From contig JAFTKO010000007.1 of assembly GCA_017453205.1 (NCBI GenBank), positions 1-64,000 on the forward strand: 64,000 nt of DNA, written 5' to 3'. The first letter of the stretch is position 1; each line of letters opens with the position of its first letter. The position numbers and the translations under genes are program-made. The notes under the pieces are model-generated. The model had not been told where the DNA came from and did no database searches. It worked only from the letters and a program-made list of their open reading frames with translations. Of the stretch, positions 1 through 7,327 are shown in pieces. Origin of the DNA: Clostridia bacterium. GTDB lineage: Bacteria; Bacillota; Clostridia; Oscillospirales; CAG-272.

Positions 1-59
1 AGGTGTAAGCACAGTAATGTGTTCAGCTGACCGATACTAATAGACCGAGGGCTTGAACT
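1..59 (+). rRNA. 23S ribosomal RNA, 3' end only
   Basis: The first ~59 bases match the conserved 3' terminus of bacterial 23S rRNA, recognisable by the block GATACTAATAGACCGAGGGC just before the mature end. The rest of the gene lies upstream of the window. The exact end is set by similarity to known termini and could move by a few bases. No 5S rRNA follows before the terminator at 149. Confidence 0.9.
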
Positions 60-148
60 TTCAAGCAACTTTATTCACATTTTATGAGTTTCGCTTAACT
101 CTCTTCACCCTTTTATTCGATTTTCTATGGATGTAAGTCCATCATAAG

Positions 149-174
149 AACGCGGATTTGTTCCGCGTTTTTTT
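149..174 (+). terminator. Rho-independent terminator of the rRNA operon
   Basis: An 8-bp stem, AACGCGGA (149-156) with TCCGCGTT (162-169), is followed by a run of T to 174. It ends the transcript that contains the 23S gene. The ~90 bases between the 23S end and this hairpin hold a small hairpin (127-142) and no 5S or tRNA gene. Confidence 0.85.
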
Positions 175-205
175 ATTATAATGAAAAATTTTTTCAGAAA
201 AATCC

Positions 206-230
206 AACCTTTTATCAAATCGGTGTCTAT
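206..230 (+). promoter_or_regulatory. Possible ECF-type promoter upstream of the sigma factor gene
   Basis: AACC (206-209) and GTCTAT (225-230) are separated by 15 nt, the layout of many ECF-sigma promoters (an AAC core at -35, a GTC core at -10). It lies 33 bases before the sigma gene and could allow autoregulation. This is inference from motif shape only. Confidence 0.35.
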
Positions 231-262
231 ATGGTTGAAAGCTTTCAAGGAGAACCAAACAA

Positions 263-1927
263 GTGAACAGAGAAGATGTAGAGAAAACCATAACCGAATA
301 TCTGAAGCCGATTTTTGGATTTGCGTTAAAACGGTGCAAAAATATTCACGATGCAGAGGATCTTTCGCAGGAGATTGTGCTGAAAGCATTTCGTGCGTTA
401 CTCGCAAAAGATGATGTTGCCGATATGGAGAAATTCATATGGACGGTGGCACATAATGCGTTGAGCAATTATTATCGCGATCATGCCAAAAGTGCGATTG
501 GTGTGTCGATCGATGAGTTTTCGGAGATGATTGCAGATCCTAATTGTGAATTTGAAGGGGACGATATGAGAGAATCGATTGATCACTTGCAACGGGAAAT
601 TGCGTATCTCTCAAAATTGCAACGGCGTATTGTGATTGCGTATTATTTTGAAAATCACAAGCAAACGGATATTGCAAAAGAACTTGGTATACCTCTCGGA
701 ACTGTCAAATGGCACTTGTTTGAAGCCAAAAAAGAATTGAAACGAGGTATGGATACTGTGAGAAAATCAAGTGAATTGAAATTCAATCCCATCAAATTTG
801 ATTCGTATGGAATCAACGGTTCTGCCGGAACGGAGTCATTGGATAGTTTCTTTCGTTCTGCATTGTCGCAAAATATTTGCTATTGTGTACGTAATACTGC
901 CAAAACCATTAATGAAATTGCCGAGGCTCTTGGCGTATCTCCCGTATACATTGAAGGAGAGGTCGAGCACCTTGAAAAATACGGATTTTTGAAGGAGCTA
1001 AAGGATAAATATATCGTCAATTTTATAATCAGCGAACCGACCGCAGAGCTGCTCATAATGCAGGATGCAATGTACAAAAAAGCAGCGGGACTTTTTGCAA
1101 ATGAGTTGTATGATGAATTGATAAAAAGTCGCATTTTGGACGAGGAAAGTATTTTCTGCAATCATATGCTTCCGTGTTCTACGTGTGAAAACCCGCTACG
1201 AGACAAAAACTTCCTTTTGTGGTCGTTGATTCCGTATATCGCCGCTTGCTCGGGGGAAAAACTGATTGATGATACGATCTCTTTTGAAGAGGTTGCCACC
1301 ATTCGTCCCGATGGCGGACACAATATTTGTCATGCTTCTGTCATTGATAAGAATATGGTTTTGCCCAATGACTATGTGTATATGAAGAATTGGTGCGGTC
1401 CGATGTGGAACGAAACCGGCGGTAATATTCTATGGCAGATCGATAGCGAATGGTCTGATCGAAGCAAGCATAATAGATTTCAATATTCGGAAGATGCCAA
1501 GCGTATTCTTTCTCTATACAAACACGAGGATGAGTGGCTTCTTTCAAAAGAGGATTATGCATGGCTTTCCGAGCGCGGATATATCAAAACTTGGGGCGAA
1601 TACGATGGGAATTTCAAGACTGCATGGCAGATTGTAACACTTACAAATAAGGATATTAGAGACAAGTTACTTACTATTGGCGAGAAGATCAAAGCAAAAT
1701 ACAAGGCTGAATTTGAAGGCATCAAAGCCCCCTATGCCGAAGCCGTGCTGAATTCTGTTCCTGTTCATTTGAAAAAGATTAAGGAATATGAATTGCAGTT
1801 CGTGTTCCATTCGGACGGATGGTTTCTGCTCCATTGTATCGTGACCCTTTTGAATAATGGGAAACTGAAATTACCAACCGAAGAACAAAGAAAAGCATTG
1901 ACAACGATGATTGTTCCGATCAAATAA
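263..1927 (+). CDS. ECF-like sigma-70 factor with long C-terminal extension
   Basis: The N-terminal third is an RNA polymerase sigma factor: region 2 at about residues 10-75 (with the DAEDLSQEIVLKAF helix) and region 4 at about 105-160 (QTDIAKELGIPLGTVKWHLFEAKKEL helix-turn-helix). ECF factors usually end near residue 190, but this 554-residue protein continues. Residues ~205-250 look like a winged helix (TINEIAEALGVSPVYIEGEVEHLEKYGFL), and the remaining ~300 residues match no family I recognise. That part holds C299-x-H301-x3-C305-x2-C308, whose H-x3-C-x2-C core matches the zinc anti-sigma motif. The GTG start at 263 follows AAGGAG at 248-252. The extension may be a fused sensor or inhibitor. 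It faces an XRE gene and lies beside a NatAB-like ABC transporter, which suggests but does not prove a shared role. Confidence 0.8.
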   Translation: MNREDVEKTITEYLKPIFGFALKRCKNIHDAEDLSQEIVLKAFRALLAKDDVADMEKFIWTVAHNALSNYYRDHAKSAIGVSIDEFSEMIADPNCEFEGDDMRESIDHLQREIAYLSKLQRRIVIAYYFENHKQTDIAKELGIPLGTVKWHLFEAKKELKRGMDTVRKSSELKFNPIKFDSYGINGSAGTESLDSFFRSALSQNICYCVRNTAKTINEIAEALGVSPVYIEGEVEHLEKYGFLKELKDKYIVNFIISEPTAELLIMQDAMYKKAAGLFANELYDELIKSRILDEESIFCNHMLPCSTCENPLRDKNFLLWSLIPYIAACSGEKLIDDTISFEEVATIRPDGGHNICHASVIDKNMVLPNDYVYMKNWCGPMWNETGGNILWQIDSEWSDRSKHNRFQYSEDAKRILSLYKHEDEWLLSKEDYAWLSERGYIKTWGEYDGNFKTAWQIVTLTNKDIRDKLLTIGEKIKAKYKAEFEGIKAPYAEAVLNSVPVHLKKIKEYELQFVFHSDGWFLLHCIVTLLNNGKLKLPTEEQRKALTTMIVPIK

Positions 1928-1944
1928 CGATCAAATAAAAGTAA

Positions 1945-1975
1945 AAGCGGGAGAATTGGATTTCTCCCGCTTTTT
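1945..1975. terminator. Bidirectional terminator between convergent genes
   Basis: An 11-bp stem, AAGCGGGAGAA (1945-1955) with TTCTCCCGCTT (1962-1972), has T on the plus side and A on the other. It can end transcription of both the sigma gene and the convergent XRE gene, whose stop codon overlaps its T-run. Confidence 0.8.
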
Positions 1976-2204
1976 AATCCTGTGAAAAGATGTCCTCATA
2001 GGAGACATTTAAAATTTCTTTGATCAAAATGATCTCGTCGGGATAGAGGTGTCTTTGTCCGACTTCGATTTTTGCAACGGCACTTCGCGTAATGTCGCAG
2101 CCGCCAAGCTGTAGCTTGATCGCAAGATAATCTTGGGTAAATCCCGCTTTTTCGCGCAGGTTTCTGATGTTCTTTCCAATTCGTTTTTCAATTTCAATGT
2201 TCAT
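1974..2204 (-). CDS. Small XRE-family DNA-binding regulator
   Basis: This 76-residue protein is essentially one Cro/C1-type helix-turn-helix domain (RIGKNIRNLREKAGFTQDYLAIKLQLGG, then RSAVAKIEVGQRHLYP). It has no sensing domain, so it is probably a simple repressor or needs a partner. The start at 2204 is preceded on the minus strand by AAAGGTG. An inverted repeat (TTGCAC-N8-GAGCAA, 2216-2235) overlaps its leader and recurs 58 bp further upstream, in front of the divergent ABC transporter promoters. That layout suggests it represses both itself and the transporter. The effector is unknown. Confidence 0.8.
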   Translation of the reverse strand: MNIEIEKRIGKNIRNLREKAGFTQDYLAIKLQLGGCDITRSAVAKIEVGQRHLYPDEIILIKEILNVSYEDIFSQD

Positions 2205-2215
2205 TTCTTCACCTT

Positions 2216-2235
2216 TTGCACTTATTTTGGAGCAA
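2216..2235. promoter_or_regulatory. Candidate XRE operator 1 (inverted repeat)
   Basis: TTGCAC (2216-2221), 8 nt, GAGCAA (2230-2235), with flanking TT/AA that lengthen the symmetry. It lies between the XRE start codon and the first transporter promoter. The same repeat with the same spacer occurs at 2274-2293. Confidence 0.55.
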
Positions 2236-2240
2236 AACTA

Positions 2241-2269
2241 TTGACAATATTATAAACTTATGTTATAAT
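2241..2269 (+). promoter_or_regulatory. Sigma-A promoter 1 for the NatAB-like transporter
   Basis: TTGACA (2241-2246), 17-nt spacer, TATAAT (2264-2269), with an extended -10 TGT. This is a perfect consensus promoter placed 5 bases after operator 1, so occupancy of the operator would block it. Confidence 0.8.
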
Positions 2270-2273
2270 ATTG

Positions 2274-2293
2274 TTGCACTTATATGGGTGCAA
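2274..2293. promoter_or_regulatory. Candidate XRE operator 2 (perfect inverted repeat)
   Basis: TTGCAC (2274-2279), 8 nt, GTGCAA (2288-2293). It is the symmetric version of operator 1, with the same spacer, and lies 9 bases before a second consensus promoter. Confidence 0.6.
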
Positions 2294-2302
2294 AAATAAA
2301 AA

Positions 2303-2331
2303 TTGACATTTTATATTGAGTGTGATATAAT
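2303..2331 (+). promoter_or_regulatory. Sigma-A promoter 2 for the NatAB-like transporter
   Basis: TTGACA (2303-2308), 17-nt spacer, TATAAT (2326-2331) with extended TGA. It is a second perfect promoter in tandem with the one at 2241. Confidence 0.8.
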
Positions 2332-2386
2332 AATTAAGTTACATACAGAGTGTTATTTATTTTTTTGATCAAAGGAGTGATTTTAA

Positions 2387-3277
2387 ATGATACTTGAATT
2401 AAAAAACATTGAAAAGTCATTTGGAGAGAAACAGGTTCTCAGAGATGTATCATTGAAAGCCGAGGGTGGCAAAGCATTTGGTCTGCTTGGGCGAAACGGC
2501 GCGGGCAAAACGACCTCGATCCGTATTTTGATGAATGTTTTTCCCGCGAACAGTGGTGAGGTCCTATTTGACGGAAAGCCCATAAACTACAACAAGGTAC
2601 AGATCGGATACCTACCCGAGGAGCGCGGACTGTATCCCAAAAAGCCGATTGTCGATCAGCTTGTGTATTTTGCGGAGCTCAAGGGAATGCGACATAATGA
2701 TGCTGTAAAGGCGGTTGACGATTGGTTGGAACGACTTGGTATGATCGAATATCGCAACAAGCGGTTAGATACGCTGTCAAAGGGAAATCAGCAAAAAATC
2801 CAACTGATTACGGCACTTGCTCATGATCCCCACATCGTGATCCTTGACGAGCCGTTCTCGGGGCTTGATCCCGTAAACGCCATGCTTTTAAAGGATGTGG
2901 TAAAAGAGCAGATCGCAAAAGGGAAGATTGTACTGTTTTCGAGCCATCAAATGGCTTATATTGAAGAGTTTTGCGACAGTATTGCGATCATAAACGCGGG
3001 CAAGGTGGTGCTTCAAGGTGATCTGCGTGACATTAAGCGAAACTATGTGCGCGATCGTTTGGTGGTAAGCACGGAGATGCCCGAAAAGATCAAAGCAGAT
3101 TTCGGAAATGCTTGCAGTGAAGCAGAGAACGGTTCTTTGGTCATTCAGCTTGCAAGTGCCGCCGATAAGCAACGCGTGATGAAGCGACTTGTTGAGGAAT
3201 ATGACATTGATGAAGTAAAGGTGTTCGAGCCTTCGCTCAACGATATTTTTGTTGAGTATGCGGGCAATAGAGAGTAA
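2387..3277 (+). CDS. ABC transporter ATP-binding protein (NatA-like)
   Basis: This is the nucleotide-binding subunit of an ABC-2 type exporter. Visible motifs are Walker A GRNGAGKT (35-42), signature LSKGNQQ (130-136), Walker B VILDEP (151-156) and the switch histidine in SSHQM (His187). The ~80 residues after the ATPase core form the small C-terminal domain usual in NatA/YhaQ-type proteins. AAAGGAG precedes the ATG. The permease gene begins 12 nt after the stop, so the two form an operon driven by the tandem promoters at 2241 and 2303. NatA-type systems export Na+ or small toxic compounds, but the substrate here cannot be told. Confidence 0.9.
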   Translation: MILELKNIEKSFGEKQVLRDVSLKAEGGKAFGLLGRNGAGKTTSIRILMNVFPANSGEVLFDGKPINYNKVQIGYLPEERGLYPKKPIVDQLVYFAELKGMRHNDAVKAVDDWLERLGMIEYRNKRLDTLSKGNQQKIQLITALAHDPHIVILDEPFSGLDPVNAMLLKDVVKEQIAKGKIVLFSSHQMAYIEEFCDSIAIINAGKVVLQGDLRDIKRNYVRDRLVVSTEMPEKIKADFGNACSEAENGSLVIQLASAADKQRVMKRLVEEYDIDEVKVFEPSLNDIFVEYAGNRE

Positions 3278-3289
3278 GGAGGCAGTTCG

Positions 3290-4531
3290 ATGAAACAGTT
3301 TGCAAAAATATTAAAATTTGAGCTTGCGGGATATTTAAAAAACAAAATATTTGTGGGGGTTACGGTCTTTGCGGTCATAGCCATTGCGGCGGTCATGTTT
3401 TTTCCCCGCTTTGCGCAGATATTTCCATCTGACGACACCACTGACGCAACGCAGGCGCTTTCCGTGATGCTGGTCAAAACCGATCGACTTGAACAGGCCG
3501 ATATGATCGATCAAATTTTTTCGACGGCATTTACGGGATATGAAGTTCGTGTCACCTCCGAAGAAACGGATTGGGTAAAGAATGAAATTACTTCCGGCAA
3601 TGCCGAGTGTGCCGTTGTAATGACGGGGCCGACCTCGTATACCTACTATGTGAATAATCTTTCGATGTATGATATGAATACAGAAATTATTAATGAGGTT
3701 CTGCTCAACATTTACCGTATGAACGCAATGATCGGCAACGGTATGAGTGCGGAAGAGGCAGAGCAGATCATGTCGGTGCAAATTGAAAGTGAGGTTACCA
3801 GCTTGGGAAAAGACCAAATGCAGAACTTTTTCTATACCTACATTATGGTGTTTGCTTTGTATATGGTTATCTTGCTTTACGGACAAATGGTTGCTACCAA
3901 TGTTGCAAGTGAAAAGAGCTCGCGTGCAATGGAGCTCTTGGTTACGAGTACCAACCCGATCAGTATGATGTTTGGAAAGGTGATCGCCTCCTGTCTTGCA
4001 GGACTGTTTCAGCTCCTTGCGCTTTTCGGCTCGGCAGTGGTATTCTATCATTTAAACAAGTCTGAATGGGGCGGGAATATGATGATTCAATCTATTTTTA
4101 ATATTCCCGTGGATCTGCTGATCTTTATGTTGGTGTTCTTTATTCTGGGTTTCTTTATTTATGCATTTCTTTACGGTGCCATCGGTTCCACCGCGTCAAA
4201 GTTGGAGGATATTAACACCTCGGTTTTGCCCATTACATTCTTGTTTATCATTGCTTTTTTTGTGGTGATTTTCTCAATGGCAAGCGGTGATGTGGATAAT
4301 ATGGCGATGAAAGTTTGTTCCTATATTCCGTTCACCTCGCCCATGGCAATGTTTACACGCATTGCAATGAGCACGGTTGCGTGGTATGAAATCGTGATCT
4401 CCATCGGCATTCTTATCGGTTCGGTCATCGGAGTCGGTGTGCTTTCGGCAAAGATTTACCGTGTGGGTGTTCTTCTTTACGGAACAACGCCCAAAATCAG
4501 CTCCATTATCAAGGCAGTTTGGAAAACCTAA
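3290..4531 (+). CDS. ABC-2 type permease (NatB-like)
   Basis: This is the membrane subunit partnered with the upstream ATPase. One N-terminal transmembrane helix (about residues 20-38) is followed by a ~150-residue extracytoplasmic segment, then about five hydrophobic helices from ~185 on, the NatB/YhaP topology. The sequence [27 protein letters not shown] is the typical cytoplasmic coupling loop. The gene has a strong AAGGAGG site. At 413 residues it has the usual family length. No terminator is visible after it, so some transcripts may continue into rpmE, which has its own promoter. Confidence 0.88.
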   Translation: MKQFAKILKFELAGYLKNKIFVGVTVFAVIAIAAVMFFPRFAQIFPSDDTTDATQALSVMLVKTDRLEQADMIDQIFSTAFTGYEVRVTSEETDWVKNEITSGNAECAVVMTGPTSYTYYVNNLSMYDMNTEIINEVLLNIYRMNAMIGNGMSAEEAEQIMSVQIESEVTSLGKDQMQNFFYTYIMVFALYMVILLYGQMVATNVASEKSSRAMELLVTSTNPISMMFGKVIASCLAGLFQLLALFGSAVVFYHLNKSEWGGNMMIQSIFNIPVDLLIFMLVFFILGFFIYAFLYGAIGSTASKLEDINTSVLPITFLFIIAFFVVIFSMASGDVDNMAMKVCSYIPFTSPMAMFTRIAMSTVAWYEIVISIGILIGSVIGVGVLSAKIYRVGVLLYGTTPKISSIIKAVWKT

Positions 4532-4583
4532 GATCGATAAGCAAAAGAATATAAAGAAAATCAAAGAATTTTGCAAAAAACTA

Positions 4584-4612
4584 TTGCAATTTCAACCTTT
4601 TTATGATATAAT
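4584..4612 (+). promoter_or_regulatory. Sigma-A promoter of rpmE
   Basis: TTGCAA (4584-4589), 17-nt spacer, TATAAT (4607-4612) with extended TGA. It leaves a leader of about 65 nt before the rpmE start. No L31/Zur-type operator was recognised. Confidence 0.75.
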
Positions 4613-4685
4613 ACTAATGTTTGCCGTACATGATACGGCTCTCGATGTCAAAGAACATCAAAATTTTGAAAAGAGGTACATGAAC

Positions 4686-4895
4686 ATGAAAGAAGGAATC
4701 CATCCTAATTACGAAGTTTGCAAGATCAGATGCGCTTGCGGCGAAGTTGTTGAAACCAAGTCCACGAAGGGCGGCGAGCTGAAGGTTGATATTTGCTCCA
4801 AGTGCCACCCCTTCTTTACCGGTAAGCAGAAGTTTGTTGACGCCGGCGGACGCGTTGATAAGTTCAAGAAGAGAATCGCTTCTTTCCAGAAGTAA
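4686..4895 (+). CDS. rpmE: 50S ribosomal protein L31, zinc-binding type
   Basis: The 69-residue protein begins [10 protein letters not shown] and carries the four zinc ligands Cys16, Cys18, Cys37 and Cys40, so it is the zinc-containing (C+) form of L31, a protein of the large ribosomal subunit. A longer reading from 4437 exists, but AGAGG at 4672-4676 is 9 nt from the ATG at 4686 and only 3 nt from an ATG at 4680. The family always starts at MK-GIHP. It has its own promoter and terminator and so is monocistronic. Confidence 0.95.
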   Translation: MKEGIHPNYEVCKIRCACGEVVETKSTKGGELKVDICSKCHPFFTGKQKFVDAGGRVDKFKKRIASFQK

Positions 4896-4920
4896 TTTTT
4901 CACCTTTTGGTTTCATGATA

Positions 4921-4962
4921 GACGGGCAAGCTGCGTGTGTGCGTATATGCTTGCCCGTTTTT
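4921..4962 (+). terminator. Rho-independent terminator of rpmE
   Basis: The 10-bp stem ACGGGCAAGC (4922-4931) / GCTTGCCCGT (4949-4958) is followed by T-rich sequence. Confidence 0.85.
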
Positions 4963-5005
4963 CGTTTTTTAAAATACCGTAAAATTTTTATGAGTGCGAA
5001 TTATT

Positions 5006-5156
5006 TCGTTCTTCTTTTTTCTCTTGAGCATATAGGCGCAAGAGAAAAAAGAAGCAAAAAAGAGAAACGCCGGTGGGGGCGTTTCGCGCTCTGCGGAGCG
5101 CGACCAAGGCTCCGCCTTTGGAAACCGCAAACTTTTGAAAAAGTTTGATCAAAACT
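5006..5156 (+). repeat. Dispersed intergenic repeat, copy A
   Basis: This ~150-bp non-coding segment lies between the rpmE terminator and hflX. It contains TATAGGCGCA (5031-5040), the palindrome-rich CGCGCTCTGCGGAGCGCGA (5085-5103), GGCTCCG, and an AAACTTTT/AAGTTT hairpin near its end. The first two blocks recur in the same order on the minus strand upstream of parC (copy B, 44570-44830), so it is a dispersed family. It holds no ORF with a ribosome site. The hflX promoter probably lies in or next to it, but I could not identify one. Confidence 0.65.
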
Positions 5157-5199
5157 ATTCACAGTAGGTCTGTGCAAACATTTTTGATGGAGGTCTTTG

Positions 5200-6483
5200 A
5201 TGGAATACCAAGCAACAAAAGCGGTTCTTGTGGGGCTTTGCACCGATGAGGGGGACTCGGAAGAGCTTGAAAAAAGTCTTTGTGAGCTCGAACGTCTGCT
5301 CGATACGGCGGGCGGTGTTTGCGTTGCAAAGCTGATACAAAATAAAGATAAGCCCGATCCGCGTACATTGATCGGTTCGGGCAAGGTGCGCGAGCTTGCG
5401 GCGCTTTGCGGAGGAAACGATGTCGAGCTGGTTGTTTTTGACGAGGAGCTTTCGCCGTCGCAAATTCGTAATCTTGAGGATGAGATCGGAAACGACGTGC
5501 GTGTGATTGACCGTTCGATCTTGATCTTGGATATTTTTGCGCTTCACGCCGTCAGCCGCGAGGGAAAATTGCAGGTCGAATTGGCACAGCTCAAATATAC
5601 CGCGCCGCGGCTCACGGGACAGGGAAAAGACCTTTCGCGTTTGGGCGGCGGTATCGGTACACGCGGCCCCGGTGAGAGCAAGCTCGAGTCCGACCGCCGT
5701 CATATGAAGCACCGCATCGTGGCACTCGAGGAGGAGCTGCGTGTGCTTGACAAGAACCGTCAGACCATGCGTGCGGCGCGTGACCGCAGCGGCATTCCCA
5801 AGATTGCCATCGTCGGCTACACCAACGCGGGAAAATCGACGCTCCTTAACCGCTTGACCGATGCGGGGATTCTTGCCGAGGATAAGCTCTTTGCAACCCT
5901 TGATCCCACCACGCGTAAATTTGAATTGCCGTCGGGGGAGAGTGTACTTTTGACCGATACGGTAGGCTTTATCCGCAAGCTGCCGCACCACCTTATCAAG
6001 GCATTCAAATCGACGCTCGACGAGGCGGTCTATGCCGACGTGCTGATGATCGTGATCGATGTCTCGGATGCCGAATATCATGCACAGCTCGAGGTCACCG
6101 AAAAGCTTCTTGACGAACTCGGCGCTTCCGGCAAGCCGACCTTGTACGTGTTTAACAAATGTGACCTTGGTGCGGCGTGGCTGCCGTCCATCGGTGTTCC
6201 TGCGGAGCATTCTCGTACGGTTGCGGTTTCGGCACGCACGGGGCAGGGTGTGGAGCTGTTGGTGGAGACCTTACAGGAAATGCTCCATGAGGGCAAAAAA
6301 CGGGTGACTTTCCATATTCCCAACAACGAAGCGGGCGCTCTGAATACCCTCTACCAAAACGCGACTGTCGAGGACGTGGAGTACGGTGCCGACGGTATGA
6401 CTGTGATTGCCGTGGTCGATCAAAAAATACACGGCATGCTCAAACGCTTTGATCCGCATTGGAAAGAAACGATCCGCGATTGA
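5200..6483 (+). CDS. hflX: GTPase HflX
   Basis: HflX is a ribosome-associated GTPase that splits stalled or stressed ribosomes. The N-terminal HflX domain (about 1-195) contains the glycine-rich segment GGGIGTRGPGESKLESDRR, which is diagnostic. The G domain has G1 GYTNAGKS (206-213), the switch-I threonine in DPTT (235-238), G3 DTVG (253-256) and G4 NKCD. The ATG at 5200 is chosen over an in-frame TTG three bases earlier because it lies 6 nt after GGAGG (5189-5193). The 427-residue length is usual. It is followed by a YigZ-family gene, also translation-linked. Confidence 0.95.
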   Translation: MEYQATKAVLVGLCTDEGDSEELEKSLCELERLLDTAGGVCVAKLIQNKDKPDPRTLIGSGKVRELAALCGGNDVELVVFDEELSPSQIRNLEDEIGNDVRVIDRSILILDIFALHAVSREGKLQVELAQLKYTAPRLTGQGKDLSRLGGGIGTRGPGESKLESDRRHMKHRIVALEEELRVLDKNRQTMRAARDRSGIPKIAIVGYTNAGKSTLLNRLTDAGILAEDKLFATLDPTTRKFELPSGESVLLTDTVGFIRKLPHHLIKAFKSTLDEAVYADVLMIVIDVSDAEYHAQLEVTEKLLDELGASGKPTLYVFNKCDLGAAWLPSIGVPAEHSRTVAVSARTGQGVELLVETLQEMLHEGKKRVTFHIPNNEAGALNTLYQNATVEDVEYGADGMTVIAVVDQKIHGMLKRFDPHWKETIRD

Positions 6484-6533
6484 CGGTAACAGACCTAAAT
6501 GTAATAAAAGTTTTTGAAAGGTGTCGGAATTGA

Positions 6534-6555
6534 TTCACATGGCTTGCCACGTGAA
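6534..6555. promoter_or_regulatory. 22-bp imperfect palindrome before the YigZ-family gene
   Basis: TTCACATGGC, two bases, then GCCACGTGAA: the arms pair throughout with one G-T mismatch. It ends just before the purine-rich ribosome site (AAAGGGGGA) of the next gene. It could be a protein-binding site or a 5' hairpin. I do not recognise the regulator. Confidence 0.4.
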
Positions 6556-6578
6556 AAAGGGGGACAACAAAAGTAACA

Positions 6579-7208
6579 ATGGCAGACGCAGTTTTATACA
6601 CGACGCTCGAGCATGAGGGCACGGCGGAGTTTATTGAAAAAAAGTCCGTGTTTATCGGTCATGCGATTCCCGTGAAGAACGAGGAAGAGGCGCAAGCATA
6701 TGTGAAGAGGCAGAAGAGCGCTTACATGGATGCACGGCACAATGTGTGGGCATATCTGATGAAAGGCGAGATCGTGGCACGCTATTCGGACGATGGCGAA
6801 CCGCAAGGCACGGCGGGCGTTCCCGTATTGGACACCATTCGTAAATCGGGTGTGACCGATGCCGTGGTAGTTGTTACGCGTTATTTTGGCGGCATTTTGC
6901 TTGGCGCAGGCGGGCTTGTTCGTGCATATTCCCATACGGCAAAGCTGGCGCTTGAGGCGGCGCACATCATCACTTATGAGCAGTATACCGAGCTGGAGTT
7001 GGATTGCTCCTACTCGGATTACCAGCGTTATCTTGCCGAGCTGCCGCGCTTTGGCGCCATCACCGATGACACCGAGTTTTCCGAACGTGTCAAGCTTTTG
7101 TTTGCGGTCAAGGACACCGTGGTCGACGATCTTTTCCGCTACATACAGGAGTTGAGCGGCGGCAAGGATCGTGCGGTTGAACGCGGAAAGCGCTTTGATT
7201 ACCGATAG
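6579..7208 (+). CDS. YigZ/IMPACT family protein
   Basis: This 209-residue protein of the UPF0029/IMPACT family (YigZ in E. coli, YvyE in Bacillus) shows the signature ARHNVWAYL followed by YSDDGEPQGTAGVPVLD and VVVTRYFGGILLGAGGLVRAYS. The C-terminal ~60 residues form the family's ferredoxin-like domain. Bacterial members are conserved and linked to ribosome or translation-stress functions, but the biochemical role is not settled. It follows hflX by 95 nt, so a functional pairing with a ribosome-rescue GTPase is plausible. Confidence 0.9.
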   Translation: MADAVLYTTLEHEGTAEFIEKKSVFIGHAIPVKNEEEAQAYVKRQKSAYMDARHNVWAYLMKGEIVARYSDDGEPQGTAGVPVLDTIRKSGVTDAVVVVTRYFGGILLGAGGLVRAYSHTAKLALEAAHIITYEQYTELELDCSYSDYQRYLAELPRFGAITDDTEFSERVKLLFAVKDTVVDDLFRYIQELSGGKDRAVERGKRFDYR

Positions 7209-7217
7209 ATCGAAATG

Positions 7218-7245
7218 ATGGGAGAACTTTTTTTGGTTCTCCCAT
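7218..7245 (+). other. Stem-loop after the YigZ-family gene
   Basis: A perfect 10-bp stem, ATGGGAGAAC (7218-7227) / GTTCTCCCAT (7236-7245), has a T-rich loop but is followed by AAAAATTTG, not a T-run. It may be a weak terminator or an mRNA-stabilising hairpin. Confidence 0.5.
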
Positions 7246-7269
7246 AAAAATTTGCAGAAAAAAAGTATT

Positions 7270-7297
7270 TTGACGTTTTTTTGCGTATATTAATAAT
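7270..7297 (+). promoter_or_regulatory. Probable promoter of the dgt-dnaG-rpoD operon
   Basis: TTGACG (7270-7275), 16-nt spacer, AATAAT (7292-7297). It is a moderate match to the sigma-A consensus and sits ~30 nt before the GTG start. Confidence 0.55.
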
Positions 7298-7327
7298 GTA
7301 TAGAAGTTTTGTTTGGGAGGTGGCGTT

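Noticed and set aside
4437-4685. N-terminal extension of rpmE
   Set aside because: It runs through the permease 3' end and the rpmE promoter; L31 proteins begin at MKEGIHP.
7218-7245. Strong terminator after the YigZ-family gene
   Set aside because: The stem is perfect but no T-run follows on either strand, so only a stem-loop is claimed.
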